64,000 nt of DNA from NCBI RefSeq assembly GCF_037975235.1, contig NZ_CP150241.1, forward strand, positions 6,448,001-6,512,000. Reading direction: 5' to 3'. How positions within the stretch are numbered: the stretch's first letter is position 1; each line of letters opens with the position of its first letter. The translations under genes and the position numbers were made by a program. Origin of the DNA: Paenibacillus sp. FSL R5-0341. Its GTDB lineage: Bacteria; Bacillota; Bacilli; Paenibacillales; Paenibacillaceae. The notes beneath the pieces were generated by a model. That model had not been told where the DNA came from. It saw only the letters and a program-made list of their open reading frames with translations, and searched no databases. Positions 24,084 to 34,195 of this stretch are shown here, piece after piece.

Positions 24084-25111
24084 GAGATCAATCGATTGAA
24101 TTTATTATGGCGGGCAGACGTCATCGACGTCGCCGCTGGATACTTGTCACCAGTCTACTTGCTATACTTGCATGTGCTCTTTGCTGCGCCATGCTTTTGC
24201 TCGGCAACACAATCTATCCACTTAAAGATGTCATCAGCTCTCTTTCGGGAGAGAAGATCAAAGGTGTCTCTTTTGCCGTAAATACCATACGTTTACCGAG
24301 AATGCTCACAGGTCTCTTTGCTGGATTTGCCTTCGGTATTGCAGGTTATACCTTCCAGACTATGTTGCGGAACCCGCTGGCGAATCCTAATGTTATCGGG
24401 ATCACATCAGGTTCAAGCGCTGCGGCTGTGTTTTGTATCGTCGTGCTTCATGCAAGCGGAGCCATTGTTTCCCTGGCTTCAGTGATTGCAGGTCTGGCTA
24501 CGGTGTTGTTCATCTATGTACTCTCCAGAGGAAAAATATTCTCCATCGGAAGGTTAATACTGATCGGGATCGGTATTCAAGCCATGCTTGATGCGGTCAT
24601 CTCCTATCTCCTACTGGTTAGTTCTGAAAAGGATATCCCTGCCGCAATCCGATGGCTCACAGGTAGTCTGAACGGCTCTCAGATGAGTGCACTACCACCT
24701 CTCGTGATTACCGTGCTAATCTGCTCACCCATCATCATGATGCTCGGCAAACACCTTAGTATATTGGAACTCGGAGAACAATCGGCGTTTTCACTAGGCG
24801 TAGACACGGATAAGACCAGAATTGCGCTTATTGTGAGTGCGGTCTGCATGGTTGCCATTGCTACCGCCACTACAGGCCCGATTGCCTTTGTCTCCTTCCT
24901 TGCGGGACCTATTGCGAAGAGACTCGTAGGTGTTGGCTCTTCGAACATTCTCCCGGCAGGTCTGGTTGGCGTCAATCTGGTTCTTGCCTCAGATCTCATC
25001 GGACAGTTTGCTTTTGAGTACAGATTCCCCGTAGGCGTCATTACCGGATTACTCGGAGCACCGTATCTGATCTTCCTGTTAATCCGAATGAATCGTAAGG
25101 GGGAGTTATAA
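24080..25111 (+). CDS. FecCD-family siderophore permease, subunit 2
   Basis: 343-residue membrane partner of the preceding permease. After a short, very basic N-terminus (RRHRRRRW), which should stay inside the cell by the positive-inside rule, it has about nine TM helices and the FecCD motifs TIRLPRMLTGLFAGFAFGIAG and RNPLANPNVIGITSGS. It ends one base into the ATPase start codon (TAATG). Together with the preceding subunit it forms the heterodimeric channel typical of Gram-positive siderophore importers (FhuB/FhuG, YfiZ/YfhA). Confidence 0.93.
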   Translation: MRDQSIEFIMAGRRHRRRRWILVTSLLAILACALCCAMLLLGNTIYPLKDVISSLSGEKIKGVSFAVNTIRLPRMLTGLFAGFAFGIAGYTFQTMLRNPLANPNVIGITSGSSAAAVFCIVVLHASGAIVSLASVIAGLATVLFIYVLSRGKIFSIGRLILIGIGIQAMLDAVISYLLLVSSEKDIPAAIRWLTGSLNGSQMSALPPLVITVLICSPIIMMLGKHLSILELGEQSAFSLGVDTDKTRIALIVSAVCMVAIATATTGPIAFVSFLAGPIAKRLVGVGSSNILPAGLVGVNLVLASDLIGQFAFEYRFPVGVITGLLGAPYLIFLLIRMNRKGEL

Positions 25112-25911
25112 TGAAACCGACACATGTATTTGAAGCGAAACAACTCGTTGCCGGATATGAAAATAAAACCATTATCCACGGTGTGGATATCGTTATACCG
25201 AGTAATCAAATAAGCGTGATTATTGGCTCTAATGGTTGCGGTAAGTCTACCCTTTTGAAAACGATGGCCAGGCTCATTAAGCCTACCTCCGGCAGCATTA
25301 CGCTGGACGGCAAAGCCATCAGCAAGATCCCGCCCAAGCAATTGGCTCGCGTGATCGGACTACTCCCGCAGTCTCCTATTGTTCCGGAAGGTATTTCGGT
25401 AGCGGATCTGGTTGGCCGTGGAAGATTTCCACACCAGTCCTTGTTCAGTGGCTGGACCAAGAAAGATTATGAGGCAGTAGCCGAAGCCATGACCATTATG
25501 AACATTACCGAGTTTGCCAATCACAATATTGATGAGCTTTCAGGCGGACAACGTCAGCGTGTGTGGATTGCCATGGCGCTGGCGCAACAGACAGATATCC
25601 TCTTTCTCGATGAGCCGACGACCTTCTTGGACATCACGTATCAAGTCGAGATTCTGGACCTGCTTACCGAGCTGAACCGCAAGCATGGAACGACTATTGT
25701 GATGGTACTGCACGATATCAACTTATCGGCACGGTATGCAGATCATATCTTTGCGCTTCACACCGGAAAACTTGTGGCTGAAGGCACGCCCTCAGAGGTG
25801 ATAACCGCCCCACAGGTCAAAGACATTTTCGGATTGGAATGTACGGTTATTGAAGACCCCGTTTCGGGATCACCAATGGTGGTGCCTAAAGGGCGATATC
25901 ATGCAAAATAG
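25111..25911 (+). CDS. FecE/FhuC-family siderophore ABC ATPase
   Basis: 266-residue ATPase energising siderophore import. Walker A is GSNGCGKST (about 38-46), the Q-loop is in GLLPQSP, the signature LSGGQRQR (about 141-148), Walker B ILFLDEPT and the switch His in VLHDIN. Start ATG with AAGGGGGAG upstream, overlapping the permease stop. Many Gram-positive siderophore systems share a single ATPase made elsewhere; here the ATPase is in the operon, so the importer is self-contained. No siderophore biosynthesis or reductase gene is adjacent. Confidence 0.94.
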   Translation: MKPTHVFEAKQLVAGYENKTIIHGVDIVIPSNQISVIIGSNGCGKSTLLKTMARLIKPTSGSITLDGKAISKIPPKQLARVIGLLPQSPIVPEGISVADLVGRGRFPHQSLFSGWTKKDYEAVAEAMTIMNITEFANHNIDELSGGQRQRVWIAMALAQQTDILFLDEPTTFLDITYQVEILDLLTELNRKHGTTIVMVLHDINLSARYADHIFALHTGKLVAEGTPSEVITAPQVKDIFGLECTVIEDPVSGSPMVVPKGRYHAK

Positions 25912-25913
25912 AC

Positions 25914-25963
25914 AAATAGCGGCAGTTGCGACAAAGATCCCTTTGTCCTAACTGTCGCTATTT
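25914..25963. terminator. Bidirectional terminator between the importer operon and a histidine kinase
   Basis: AAATAGCG...GACAAAG and CTTTGTC...CGCTATTT form a long, slightly interrupted stem between convergent genes, with T-rich sequence after it on the plus strand. Confidence 0.8.
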
Positions 25964-25972
25964 CATTTTGGT

Positions 25973-27187
25973 CTAATCGGTTTTAGCTAGAAAGCGAATA
26001 GTTACCGAGGTCCCCTGACCTTTGGCGCTGTGGTATTCAATCGTTCCCTCATATTTTTCCACGATGTTATAACAGATCATCAATCCCAGCCCTGTCCCAT
26101 TCGTTTTCAATGAATAAAATGGAGTCCCCAGTGATTTCACCTCTTCCTCTGTCATACCACTTCCCTGATCCGTTATTCGCATCTCCACCCACTGCTTCAC
26201 TCGCTTCGCTGTTACCTTGACGGTTGTACCCGCCTCCGAAGCTTCCAGTGCATTTTTGATGAGGTTAATCAGTAACTGCTTGAACTCAATCGTATTAATA
26301 AGAATTATGCAATCCTCATCCACCTGCACATCCATATGTTTGTCCGACAACATCGCATAGGAGCTGAGCAGACCGGTCACACCCTCAAGAACCTCCTTAA
26401 CATCCACCTTCTCTGGTCTGAGTTCTCTATTGGGTTTAGCAAGGGTCAGAAATTGAGAGGTCACCTGTTCAACGGTATTTAGCTCATCAATCATCAAAGC
26501 AAACTTATTTCTGACCGGTTGTTCAAAAGAGGTATCTTCTCGATACAGCTGCAAAAAACCTCGCACAACCGTCACTGGGTTACGAATCTCATGTGCAACA
26601 GCAGCCGTTAAATGGGCAATCATTTTCAACCGCTCCGATTGCTGCAATTGTTCAAAATACAGTTGTTGCTTCCTCATCCGAGAAAAGGTCAGGTGGAAAA
26701 TAAGAAATAAAATAATTTGGCTCGCCATAATATTGATAAAATTACCGATCACATCCGTATGTATGTATGCATACTCGTTCCCTTGGTTATACAGAAGATT
26801 GTAACCAAACGTAATGAGAATTAAAATCCCATTTAGAATCAACGAGCAATAGAATAATTTCAGGTCATAGAACAGGATTGCAAGGGCCGGAAGAAGACAA
26901 ATAAGGATATAGGTTGTCCACGACTGAGGATACAAAAAAGCAAGCGTATAGAAGTATGCAAACCCGATCAGAATGATGCTTAATCTAAAGGAAAACGTCT
27001 CCACCTTTGGATACAGCAATAGACATACGGCCAGAACGGTTACGCATAGGCAATGGATCACATACCCCACCGTAACCCCGTTCAATTCGGTCGTGGACAG
27101 GATTAATCCCGATAACATCAGAGCAATAATCGTAAGCATTGAGATGTAATACGTTTTCCGATTGATCTGACTATGCATTTCTTTCAT
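25973..27187 (-). CDS. Membrane sensor histidine kinase, sporulation-kinase-like
   Basis: 404-residue kinase with about six TM helices in the first 180 residues and almost no extracytoplasmic domain, so it probably senses within the membrane, like KinB. The HisKA box is VAHEIRNPVTVVRGFL (phospho-acceptor His about 207). ATP-binding boxes are N (LINLIKNALEAS), G1 (DQGSGM) and G2 (GTGLGLMICYNI). No response regulator gene is adjacent, which is the norm for kinases feeding the Spo0 phosphorelay. The role in sporulation is inferred. It converges with the siderophore operon and shares its terminator. Confidence 0.85.
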   Translation of the reverse strand: MKEMHSQINRKTYYISMLTIIALMLSGLILSTTELNGVTVGYVIHCLCVTVLAVCLLLYPKVETFSFRLSIILIGFAYFYTLAFLYPQSWTTYILICLLPALAILFYDLKLFYCSLILNGILILITFGYNLLYNQGNEYAYIHTDVIGNFINIMASQIILFLIFHLTFSRMRKQQLYFEQLQQSERLKMIAHLTAAVAHEIRNPVTVVRGFLQLYREDTSFEQPVRNKFALMIDELNTVEQVTSQFLTLAKPNRELRPEKVDVKEVLEGVTGLLSSYAMLSDKHMDVQVDEDCIILINTIEFKQLLINLIKNALEASEAGTTVKVTAKRVKQWVEMRITDQGSGMTEEEVKSLGTPFYSLKTNGTGLGLMICYNIVEKYEGTIEYHSAKGQGTSVTIRFLAKTD

Positions 27188-27326
27188 GAATTCACCACTT
27201 TTAAATGGATTTAGATGTAGGCCGCTTTCGGCTTTCTACAATACAATATCATTGTATCTTATTTAACGACCTGCATATATGGGCTCTGATTAAACATCCC
27301 CTCAGAAAAGAGGATTACACTAAAAA

Positions 27327-27352
27327 GCCATACGGATAATAGTCCGTACGGC
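27327..27352 (-). terminator. Terminator after the first YxjG/YxjH-like gene
   Basis: On the minus strand GCCGTACGGA pairs with TCCGTATGGC (one G-U) around a short AT loop, followed by TTTTTAGTG. Confidence 0.85.
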
Positions 27353-27416
27353 TGAATTAACGGTTTGTTTTAATTATACATAACACATGCGTGAATGATA
27401 AATGACGATACGAAGG

Positions 27417-28556
27417 TTACTTCCAGAGCTCTTCAGCAATTTCCTTAATAAAGGCTAGCTTGCGCCATTGCTGTTCCTCGGTCAGATGGTTGCCTTCTTC
27501 CGTGGAAGCGAAGCCGCATTGCGGGCTCAGGCAGATTCGATCCAGATCAACATATTGCTTGGCTTCCTCGATCCGTTTCAGAATATCTTCCTTGTTCTCC
27601 AGCTCTCCAAATTTGGAAGAGAAGAGGCCTAGCACCACCTGCTGATTGTCCTTCAGGAAACGAAGTGGCTTGAAGTCACCAGCCCGTTCCGTATCAAACT
27701 CCAGGTAGAAACCAGAGTAGTTATCGATGCTCAGAAGTGTTTGTGCAATCGGCTCGTAGCCCCCACCGACTCCTGCAAATGTTGAAACATAATTACCGCG
27801 GCAGACATGGGTGGTTACCACGAGGTCTTCTGGCAGGCCAGATACCACTTCTTCGTTCAGTTTTGCAAGTTCGTTTGCATACTCTTCCACATTAACACCA
27901 ATCTGCTCCATCACTGCGATGAACTGTTGGTCACACAGTGCCCCCCACGTGCAATCATCAATCTGAATGCTGCGGCAGCCGGCTTCATAGAAAGCCAGGA
28001 TGGATGCTTTGTACGCCCCAGCAATGTCCGAGAGAAGCTCTTGGCGGTTCGGATAGATGGCCTGTGTGCTTTCCTCGTTATCTGCCCGGTCCAATTCAAA
28101 TAGGAACTGTGCAGCTGCTGGAATAGATTGACGGGCAACGACGTCTTCCCCAGCCGCTTCTTTCAAGAAGGCATAATGCGCTACAAATGGATGACTGCTA
28201 TAGCTGATTTTACCGGTCAGGCGAGCTGTTTCCGGTCTGGACGTCGCACCGTTGAATCGGTAGCCTTCCTCGATGATCGTCCGCTCTACACCATCCAGTC
28301 CCCAGAAGAAGTCCAGATGCCACCAAGAGCGGCGGAATTCGCCGTCGGTTACAGCTTGAAGGCCAACTTCTTTTTGTTTTTGTACGAGTTTCACAATCTC
28401 GGCGTTCTCGACTTCATTCAACTGTTCCGCGGTGATTTCGCCGCTCCGGTATTTTAATCTGGCATCTTTCAACGCACTCGGGCGCAGGAAACTACCAACA
28501 ATATCATATCGAAATGGAGTGACGGTTCGCTGTTTAGGTTCGGTTTGTATGCTCAT
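27417..28556 (-). CDS. MetE C-terminal-domain-like methyltransferase (YxjG/YxjH family), copy 1
   Basis: 379-residue cytoplasmic TIM-barrel protein related to the catalytic half of cobalamin-independent methionine synthase. The zinc-site pattern is visible: HVCRGNY (His/Cys), an acidic residue in LEFDTERAG, and the final Cys in LSPQCGFAS. Start ATG at 28556. Stand-alone core proteins such as B. subtilis YxjG/YxjH are thought to make methionine from homocysteine with a methyl donor other than folate polyglutamate. The B. subtilis homologues lie behind SAM riboswitches; none can be seen in the short leader here. A paralogue is at 59.7 kb. Monocistronic, with its own terminator. Confidence 0.85.
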   Translation of the reverse strand: MSIQTEPKQRTVTPFRYDIVGSFLRPSALKDARLKYRSGEITAEQLNEVENAEIVKLVQKQKEVGLQAVTDGEFRRSWWHLDFFWGLDGVERTIIEEGYRFNGATSRPETARLTGKISYSSHPFVAHYAFLKEAAGEDVVARQSIPAAAQFLFELDRADNEESTQAIYPNRQELLSDIAGAYKASILAFYEAGCRSIQIDDCTWGALCDQQFIAVMEQIGVNVEEYANELAKLNEEVVSGLPEDLVVTTHVCRGNYVSTFAGVGGGYEPIAQTLLSIDNYSGFYLEFDTERAGDFKPLRFLKDNQQVVLGLFSSKFGELENKEDILKRIEEAKQYVDLDRICLSPQCGFASTEEGNHLTEEQQWRKLAFIKEIAEELWK

Positions 28557-28744
28557 AGTTTAATCTCCCCGTATATCATTATTTGATTAAATATAACATA
28601 TCCGATCGGAATAACCGTTCTACGAAAGAGTAATAGCCCGTTATAGTTATTAGCTATAGCTGAAGAGAACAATGGTGTATCCAAATATAAGCTATTTTAT
28701 TTTATGATACGATGCCCCCATGTTCATTAAGCTACTTGCTGTCT

Positions 28745-29470
28745 TCATAATAATCCGGGGTCGTTCTTTTCATGAAGAAACTTACCCCTGCGTATGATAG
28801 GGTTCCCCCCGCTACCTATAACCGCAAGGTCATGTGCCCGGGCAACCGCACTAACACGATTATGTACCTCAAGTTTCGAGAATATATGTCTTACATGAAC
28901 CTTGACGGTGCTCAAGCTGATCTGTAGCTGTTCGGCTATTTCTTCGTTAGTTGATCCAGCTGCAATGCCCTGTAACACTTCTCTCTCTCGCGATGTCAGT
29001 GGTGCGACCAGCGCCGGTGCTTCCACCACATATGACGTATTAGATATAGTTTCGTCTTCATTGTCTGCATGGTTATCAGTCCATTTCTCAGTTAAGTCAT
29101 CCGACGAAATACTGTGTTTATTCATTGCTCTTGTGATCGTCTGGGCCAGCCGAATTCTAGAAATTGGCTTGACCATATAGTCTAATGGATAAACGTCATA
29201 GGCATTCAGCGCAAATTCTGCGTGGGAGGTAGTAAACACAATATCAAGTTCAGCACGAATCGAGCGCAAGCTGCGAGCCAACTCTAATCCATCGTCCCCA
29301 GCGATCATGATGTCCAAAATAGCTAGATCCACGTTGCTGCCCCGGACAAAGTCCAGTGCCTCTGCTGCATCTCGGAAGCTTCCGACAAGCTCAACGCCTT
29401 CCATATTCGACAGCATTTGCTTCAAAGCGAGCAGCATCGCGGACTCATCGTCCACGATAAGAACTTTCAT
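28745..29470 (-). CDS. Response regulator, REC plus LuxR-type helix-turn-helix
   Basis: 241-residue DNA-binding response regulator. The receiver domain (1-120) shows the acidic pair DDE (8-10), phospho-acceptor Asp in LAILDIMI (about 53) and the conserved Lys in MVKP (about 101). A 35-residue acidic linker leads to a LuxR/GerE HTH (about 157-215: LTSREREVLQGIAAGSTNEE, then STVKVHVRHIFSKL). The start lies inside the 3' end of the kinase gene (26-bp overlap), so kinase and regulator are a coupled pair. Targets are unknown; the GLUG/SLH surface protein upstream is one neighbour to consider. Confidence 0.93.
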   Translation of the reverse strand: MKVLIVDDESAMLLALKQMLSNMEGVELVGSFRDAAEALDFVRGSNVDLAILDIMIAGDDGLELARSLRSIRAELDIVFTTSHAEFALNAYDVYPLDYMVKPISRIRLAQTITRAMNKHSISSDDLTEKWTDNHADNEDETISNTSYVVEAPALVAPLTSREREVLQGIAAGSTNEEIAEQLQISLSTVKVHVRHIFSKLEVHNRVSAVARAHDLAVIGSGGNPIIRRGKFLHEKNDPGLL

Positions 29471-31199
29471 CTCCTGTTCCGCCTCTCATGGTGAAGTGAA
29501 ACACACTTCCTTCGCCTAATTTGCTTTCCGTCCACAAGACTCCGCCGCTTCGCTGGGCGAACTGTCGGCTCACGATCAGCCCAAGTCCCGTACCTTTCTC
29601 ACCCAAGGTGCCCGGCAATGAACCCAGCTGCATTTCTCCGAATAATTGTCGCACGTACTCCTCTTCCATACCGATCCCATTATCGCGGACGGAAACAGTT
29701 ACCTTTTCTCCCGATAGATGAGCGGATACATGGATGGAGCCGCCAACCCCAGTAAATTTAATAGCATTGGATAACAGATTGCGAATAATTAATCCAAGTG
29801 CTTCTCGATCTACATACACACGAGTGCCTGGAGCAATACTGTAATTCACCCTAATCTGTTTAACCTCACTTTGAATATGCAGCATATGAAAGCATTCCTC
29901 CACAACTTCAGTTAACTCCAATAGCTGTGGACGAAGCACCATGTCTTCACTCTGACTGCGGAACCATTCTAACAAATTATTAGTCATTCCCAGTGTAGTC
30001 CGAGTCTGGTTCCCCAACTGCTCAATGATTTCCCGATGATCTGGACTGAAGTTTTCTCTGTCTTCTTCCAACAACTCAACGAGTTGAAACTGCACCGCCA
30101 AGGGAGTACGAATATCGTGTGATACGATTGTAACCAGTTGATCCTTCAATTGGCTGAGTTGAGCAATTTGATCCAAATGCTGCTGTTTCTCCGTAATATC
30201 GAATATCAGAGAGATAACCCCTTGTCTCTGCTTACGCTGCGTATGCAGCGGATATACGTTAATACTGTACATTTTTCTTTCGCCATCCAACCAAACTTCA
30301 ATCTCGACATTGCCCGGTTGCATAGACTCGCACAACGTGTACCAATTGGGCCATCTTGCAAGCAGTTCCGTAATATTCTGACCAGAAATGGAGGGATGAC
30401 CCAGCTTCGAGAACCAGTCGGAGGCTTGTTTGTTGTTGTCGATGATCTTGCCCGAAGCATTCGCAATTAGAATGCTCTCCTGTAGTGTATCAAGCACCAT
30501 ATTCCTTGCAAATGGAACGATAGAGAAAAACTTGAATCGCAACACGATCACGAGCATGATCATACCTATAAAACTGCAGTATACCGTAAACGAAAGGAGC
30601 CACGGCGACCACGCAGGGTGCACGAATCTAACAATCTCAAAAACAACGGAAAAAGAGGCGAAAAACAGAACCCACATGATCGGTTTACGCAAATCACCGC
30701 GAATATTCCGGATATATTGAAATAACAAATAAAAAGATATAACTACAATACTATAACAAATCATCGAGAACATCATGGAATATCCCGTTTTTACTATGGC
30801 CAAATGACCATCATGAAGTTCTATTGATCGATAGATCATATGTAACTCTGAATTGAACCACATGAGCAGTGACCAGAGTGCGAATAATATGAAGAGCGCA
30901 ATCTTCCAGCGGGGTCTAAGAAACCTGTCTCGGCCGATTAATTCGAGGGTGAACAATAAGAAGAAAGGCACCATTAAGTTAAGAGCCGTTTGATGTACAT
31001 TGCGAAAAATCAGCTTGTCTCCTAATTCATAGCTGCTTTTCTCCAGAACGACACCGATGGAGTAAATAATTCGGCATACAATGACACCGAGAAGATACTT
31101 CACACCACGCTCTTTTCTGAAACCGTATACCGAGATAAGAATGATGCAGGTCATCATTACCGAAGCAATCATAACAACAAGCTCTATTGTGGAATTCAT
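29445..31199 (-). CDS. Sensor histidine kinase, 7TM-PAS-HisKA-HATPase
   Basis: 584-residue membrane kinase paired with the overlapping response regulator gene. Seven TM helices (about 1-225) form the 7TM N-terminal module seen also in the diguanylate cyclase at 12.8 kb. A PAS domain follows (about 235-350), then HisKA with VSHDIRTPLAVQ (His about 365), and a HATPase with N box (IRNLLSNAIKFTG), G1 (DNGIGM) and G2 (GEKGTGLGL). Start ATG with AAAGGA 8 nt upstream. The ligand is unknown; no extracellular domain is present, so a small membrane-soluble or membrane-state signal is likely. Confidence 0.93.
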   Translation of the reverse strand: MNSTIELVVMIASVMMTCIILISVYGFRKERGVKYLLGVIVCRIIYSIGVVLEKSSYELGDKLIFRNVHQTALNLMVPFFLLFTLELIGRDRFLRPRWKIALFILFALWSLLMWFNSELHMIYRSIELHDGHLAIVKTGYSMMFSMICYSIVVISFYLLFQYIRNIRGDLRKPIMWVLFFASFSVVFEIVRFVHPAWSPWLLSFTVYCSFIGMIMLVIVLRFKFFSIVPFARNMVLDTLQESILIANASGKIIDNNKQASDWFSKLGHPSISGQNITELLARWPNWYTLCESMQPGNVEIEVWLDGERKMYSINVYPLHTQRKQRQGVISLIFDITEKQQHLDQIAQLSQLKDQLVTIVSHDIRTPLAVQFQLVELLEEDRENFSPDHREIIEQLGNQTRTTLGMTNNLLEWFRSQSEDMVLRPQLLELTEVVEECFHMLHIQSEVKQIRVNYSIAPGTRVYVDREALGLIIRNLLSNAIKFTGVGGSIHVSAHLSGEKVTVSVRDNGIGMEEEYVRQLFGEMQLGSLPGTLGEKGTGLGLIVSRQFAQRSGGVLWTESKLGEGSVFHFTMRGGTGDESSYRGR

Positions 31200-31245
31200 G
31201 AGGTAGGTCCTTTATGGATGAATTAGAAGAGTAATATATAAAAAA

Positions 31246-31283
31246 ACCTATATAACAGGAGTTTCTCTCCACATTATATAGGT
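31246..31283 (-). terminator. Terminator of the GLUG/SLH protein gene
   Basis: On the minus strand ACCTATATAA pairs with TTATATAGGT, with an inner GGAG/CTCC helix in the loop, then a run of seven T. It separates the surface-protein gene from the kinase gene. Confidence 0.85.
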
Positions 31284-31333
31284 CTCTCTAATACAAGACA
31301 ACAAGTTGCAGTACGTTCTATTTCTGCTTGAGA

Positions 31334-34195
31334 TTAGTACAGTGACTTCCAGAGTCTCAGCATTACGATAGCCGCTTCCGCTCTGGTTGTCATTCCATCC
31401 GGTACGAATTGGTTGTCTCCCCGACCTTGCAGGAGCCCATTCTCGTGTGCAGCTTTCACATAAGATTGTGCCCAAGCTGGAATGCTTGCCTGGTCAGAGA
31501 AGGTTAGATCCGGCTCGATATCTATCTCCCACTTTAGTGCTTTTGCAAGCATTACCGCCACTTCTGCACGATCTATCTCCTGCTGGGGGCGAAATGTTCC
31601 ATCCGGGTAACCGTTGAGAATTCCCTCGACTGCTCCCGTGTGAATGGCCAATTGCGCCCATACGGGTGTACTGTCCTTATCACTGAAAGGATTGGAAGCT
31701 GATTGTTGTACGCTTGGAATCTGGAGTGTCCGCAGTAACATGACGGCAAACTCCGCCCGTGTTACCGTTCTATCAGGAGCAAAGCTACTTGTATTCACAC
31801 CTTCAACGATCTGCAATCTTGCTGCTTCACAAATATCCGTCTTTGCCCAGTGAGCCTGAATGTCTGTAAAAGCACATTCGGGACTCGAAGATGCGTTTTC
31901 GTTATCGTCAAGACGTGTAACCGTAATGGTGTAGACCTTACGGGTTCCATTTTCCGCTTGGACGGTAATCTTAATCGTCTGAGTTCCCACGACTAAAGGA
32001 ATGCTTGTCGTATCAATTACAGGCTCACTCAGCAGCTTAACGACTGCCTTCGAATCAGCGGCAACCCAGTGAAGCACCAGTTGTTCACCAGATGTCTCCA
32101 TGGTATACTCCGTAATCTCTGGAGCAAATTGAGGCGTTAGTTCTTCTGTGGAACCTCCAACACGAAGAGTTAATTGAGCCAGATTTGCGTTAGGCGATTG
32201 CTCTACGCTGGATGATCCCGATCCTCCTGCTCCTGCTCCTGATCCTCCACCGGAGCTTACGACATCTACTGTCCGAAGCACGGACGCGGCTGCATTTCCA
32301 GAGCTATCCTGCACTTTGTAAGTAAGTACATAGCTTCCCGCTCGATTCACATTTACCGTTCCGGTCACCTTGATCTGCGAGGTCAACTCGCCATCAACCG
32401 CATCTTGCGCTTTTGCGCCAGGATCTGTGTAGGCACTGCCTACCTGCATTTGCATGGACGGACTTCCAATCAACGTAATGATCGGCGGCGTCACATCCAC
32501 TGTGAACGTATTTATCGCTGAATCCGGGCCCACATTGCCCGCTACGTCGCTTGCCCTCGTCTTCACCATATGCGTGCCTTCTGGCAATGGCGATTCTACC
32601 GTCCACGCCCAGCTTCCGTTACTCCCTGCCGTTGCCGTTCCCGCAACAGTTCCGTCCAGTACAACCGTGACCGTAGCTCCCGCTTCCGACGTGCCGCTAA
32701 CCGTTGGCGTCGCATTGTTCGTCATGTGTCCGTTGCTCGGAATCGTAATAATCGGTGCCGCTGGAGGTGTCTTATCCTCTACCTCAAACGTAAAGGATTG
32801 CAACTGTTCGTGCGCTGGAACAGAATCGCTTGCTGTTATGTTAATCGTATAGGTTCCAAGTGTGTAGCTGCTCTCTTCTAGCGTAACCGGAAAGTTAAAG
32901 GTCTGATTGCTACTTGTAGCGTTAATTGCATATACATCTTGAGTTACAGTACCATTAGAAGCATCCTTTATCGTATAGCTAACTTCCAAAGGCTCGCCGA
33001 TGCTACCATCCCGGACATAACCCGAGATCATGAACTGATTATCCCCTGGTTCAGTGGAATACGTCGCTGATGAGAGCGGATCCACCCTCAACACGGGAGA
33101 GAAAGATTTCAAGTAGGGGTGGCTCACGTCCTCTTGAATGCCCCAAATCGCGGAATCCCACCCTATATAAGTGGCCCACTCTTTCATCGCGTCCTGACTC
33201 ACTGCTCCGTCTGTTCCCGATTGGTTGCCAGTCGTTTTGAGCCCGGGATTATCGCTCAAGTTCCAATAGGAGTTGGCGATGGAGATACCGCTGTCGATGA
33301 TGATAGGGTTGTTATCTCCGACCAAACCACCAGTTAAGCCGCTGTCACCCGTGACAGTCCCCGTTGCATAACTATTCTCAACAGTTCCAGAGTTCCCCGC
33401 ACCTATTAACCCGCCGATAGCCGCATTACTAACGCCCGTCACATGACCCGTTGCATAACTGTTGAGAACATTGCTACTACCACCAGAATAACCAACCAAC
33501 CCGCCAGCATTTCTGCTGCTTGACACATCACCTGTTGCGTAACTCTGTTTGATGATACTATTACTGTTAACCCCCACTAATCCTCCTACAGAAGTATTGC
33601 CGTTCGAATATGTGCGGACGTGAGCATCGCTATTCACCAGAGCAATTAATGAAGTTTGTCCGACTAGGCCGCCAGTTGAAAAACCATTACTATGTATCTC
33701 ACCGGTTACTGAAATACGGTCTAACATAAGGTAAGTACTCGAAGCAGAGGCTATACCAACAAGTCCACCGACTTGGCCGTTTGCATTAGAAGATGTAATA
33801 TTCACATTCTCCAATCGCACATTGTAAATCGTTGCAGGCTCGCGCACATAACCGAACAGACCGATATTATCAGCAGAAGAGGCGATTGTCATTCCACTAA
33901 TCGTGTAACCAGCTCCATCCAATTGACCTTTAAACGCATTAGCGGATGAGGTGCCGATCGGCTGCCAGTTGCTGTAGGAGGTTAAATCAATGTCAGATTG
34001 AAGCTTATAACTTGCCGTCAAGTCATCTCGAACATGATCCAAATCCTCTGCTGTTCGAATGATATACGGATCGGTTGGACTGCCAATTCCCCCTCCGCTG
34101 AAAATATGTGCCGCCTGAACAGGCAACGGCCACAATCCCATCCAGGGCCCAATCGCCAGCAAAACAACGATGACAACCATCCATTTTCTTTTCAT
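31334..34195 (-). CDS. Secreted SLH-anchored protein with GLUG repeats, Ig-like and cadherin-like domains
   Basis: 953-residue cell-surface protein. A signal peptide (cleavage near VQAA, about 29) is followed by a beta-helix-like region of GLUG motifs (repeated GGLVG, about 90-300), as in IgA-peptidase-like and adhesin proteins. Then come a bacterial Ig-like repeat (PAAPIITIPSNGHMTNN, about 480-565), a DUF5011-type Ig domain (TDPGAKAQDAVDGELTS), a Gly/Ser linker, a cadherin-like beta-sandwich (about 665-745) and three SLH repeats (about 760-953: AHWAKTDICEAARL, TPVWAQLAIHTGAVEG, IPAWAQSYVKAAHENG). The SLH repeats should bind pyruvylated wall polymer. No catalytic motif is seen, so adhesion or a structural role is likely. 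Monocistronic. Confidence 0.88.
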   Translation of the reverse strand: MKRKWMVVIVVLLAIGPWMGLWPLPVQAAHIFSGGGIGSPTDPYIIRTAEDLDHVRDDLTASYKLQSDIDLTSYSNWQPIGTSSANAFKGQLDGAGYTISGMTIASSADNIGLFGYVREPATIYNVRLENVNITSSNANGQVGGLVGIASASSTYLMLDRISVTGEIHSNGFSTGGLVGQTSLIALVNSDAHVRTYSNGNTSVGGLVGVNSNSIIKQSYATGDVSSSRNAGGLVGYSGGSSNVLNSYATGHVTGVSNAAIGGLIGAGNSGTVENSYATGTVTGDSGLTGGLVGDNNPIIIDSGISIANSYWNLSDNPGLKTTGNQSGTDGAVSQDAMKEWATYIGWDSAIWGIQEDVSHPYLKSFSPVLRVDPLSSATYSTEPGDNQFMISGYVRDGSIGEPLEVSYTIKDASNGTVTQDVYAINATSSNQTFNFPVTLEESSYTLGTYTINITASDSVPAHEQLQSFTFEVEDKTPPAAPIITIPSNGHMTNNATPTVSGTSEAGATVTVVLDGTVAGTATAGSNGSWAWTVESPLPEGTHMVKTRASDVAGNVGPDSAINTFTVDVTPPIITLIGSPSMQMQVGSAYTDPGAKAQDAVDGELTSQIKVTGTVNVNRAGSYVLTYKVQDSSGNAAASVLRTVDVVSSGGGSGAGAGGSGSSSVEQSPNANLAQLTLRVGGSTEELTPQFAPEITEYTMETSGEQLVLHWVAADSKAVVKLLSEPVIDTTSIPLVVGTQTIKITVQAENGTRKVYTITVTRLDDNENASSSPECAFTDIQAHWAKTDICEAARLQIVEGVNTSSFAPDRTVTRAEFAVMLLRTLQIPSVQQSASNPFSDKDSTPVWAQLAIHTGAVEGILNGYPDGTFRPQQEIDRAEVAVMLAKALKWEIDIEPDLTFSDQASIPAWAQSYVKAAHENGLLQGRGDNQFVPDGMTTRAEAAIVMLRLWKSLY

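Noticed and set aside
28557..28744. SAM (S-box) riboswitch before the YxjG/YxjH-like gene
   Set aside because: I looked for the multi-helix core and a terminator between promoter and start and saw neither; the leader is short.
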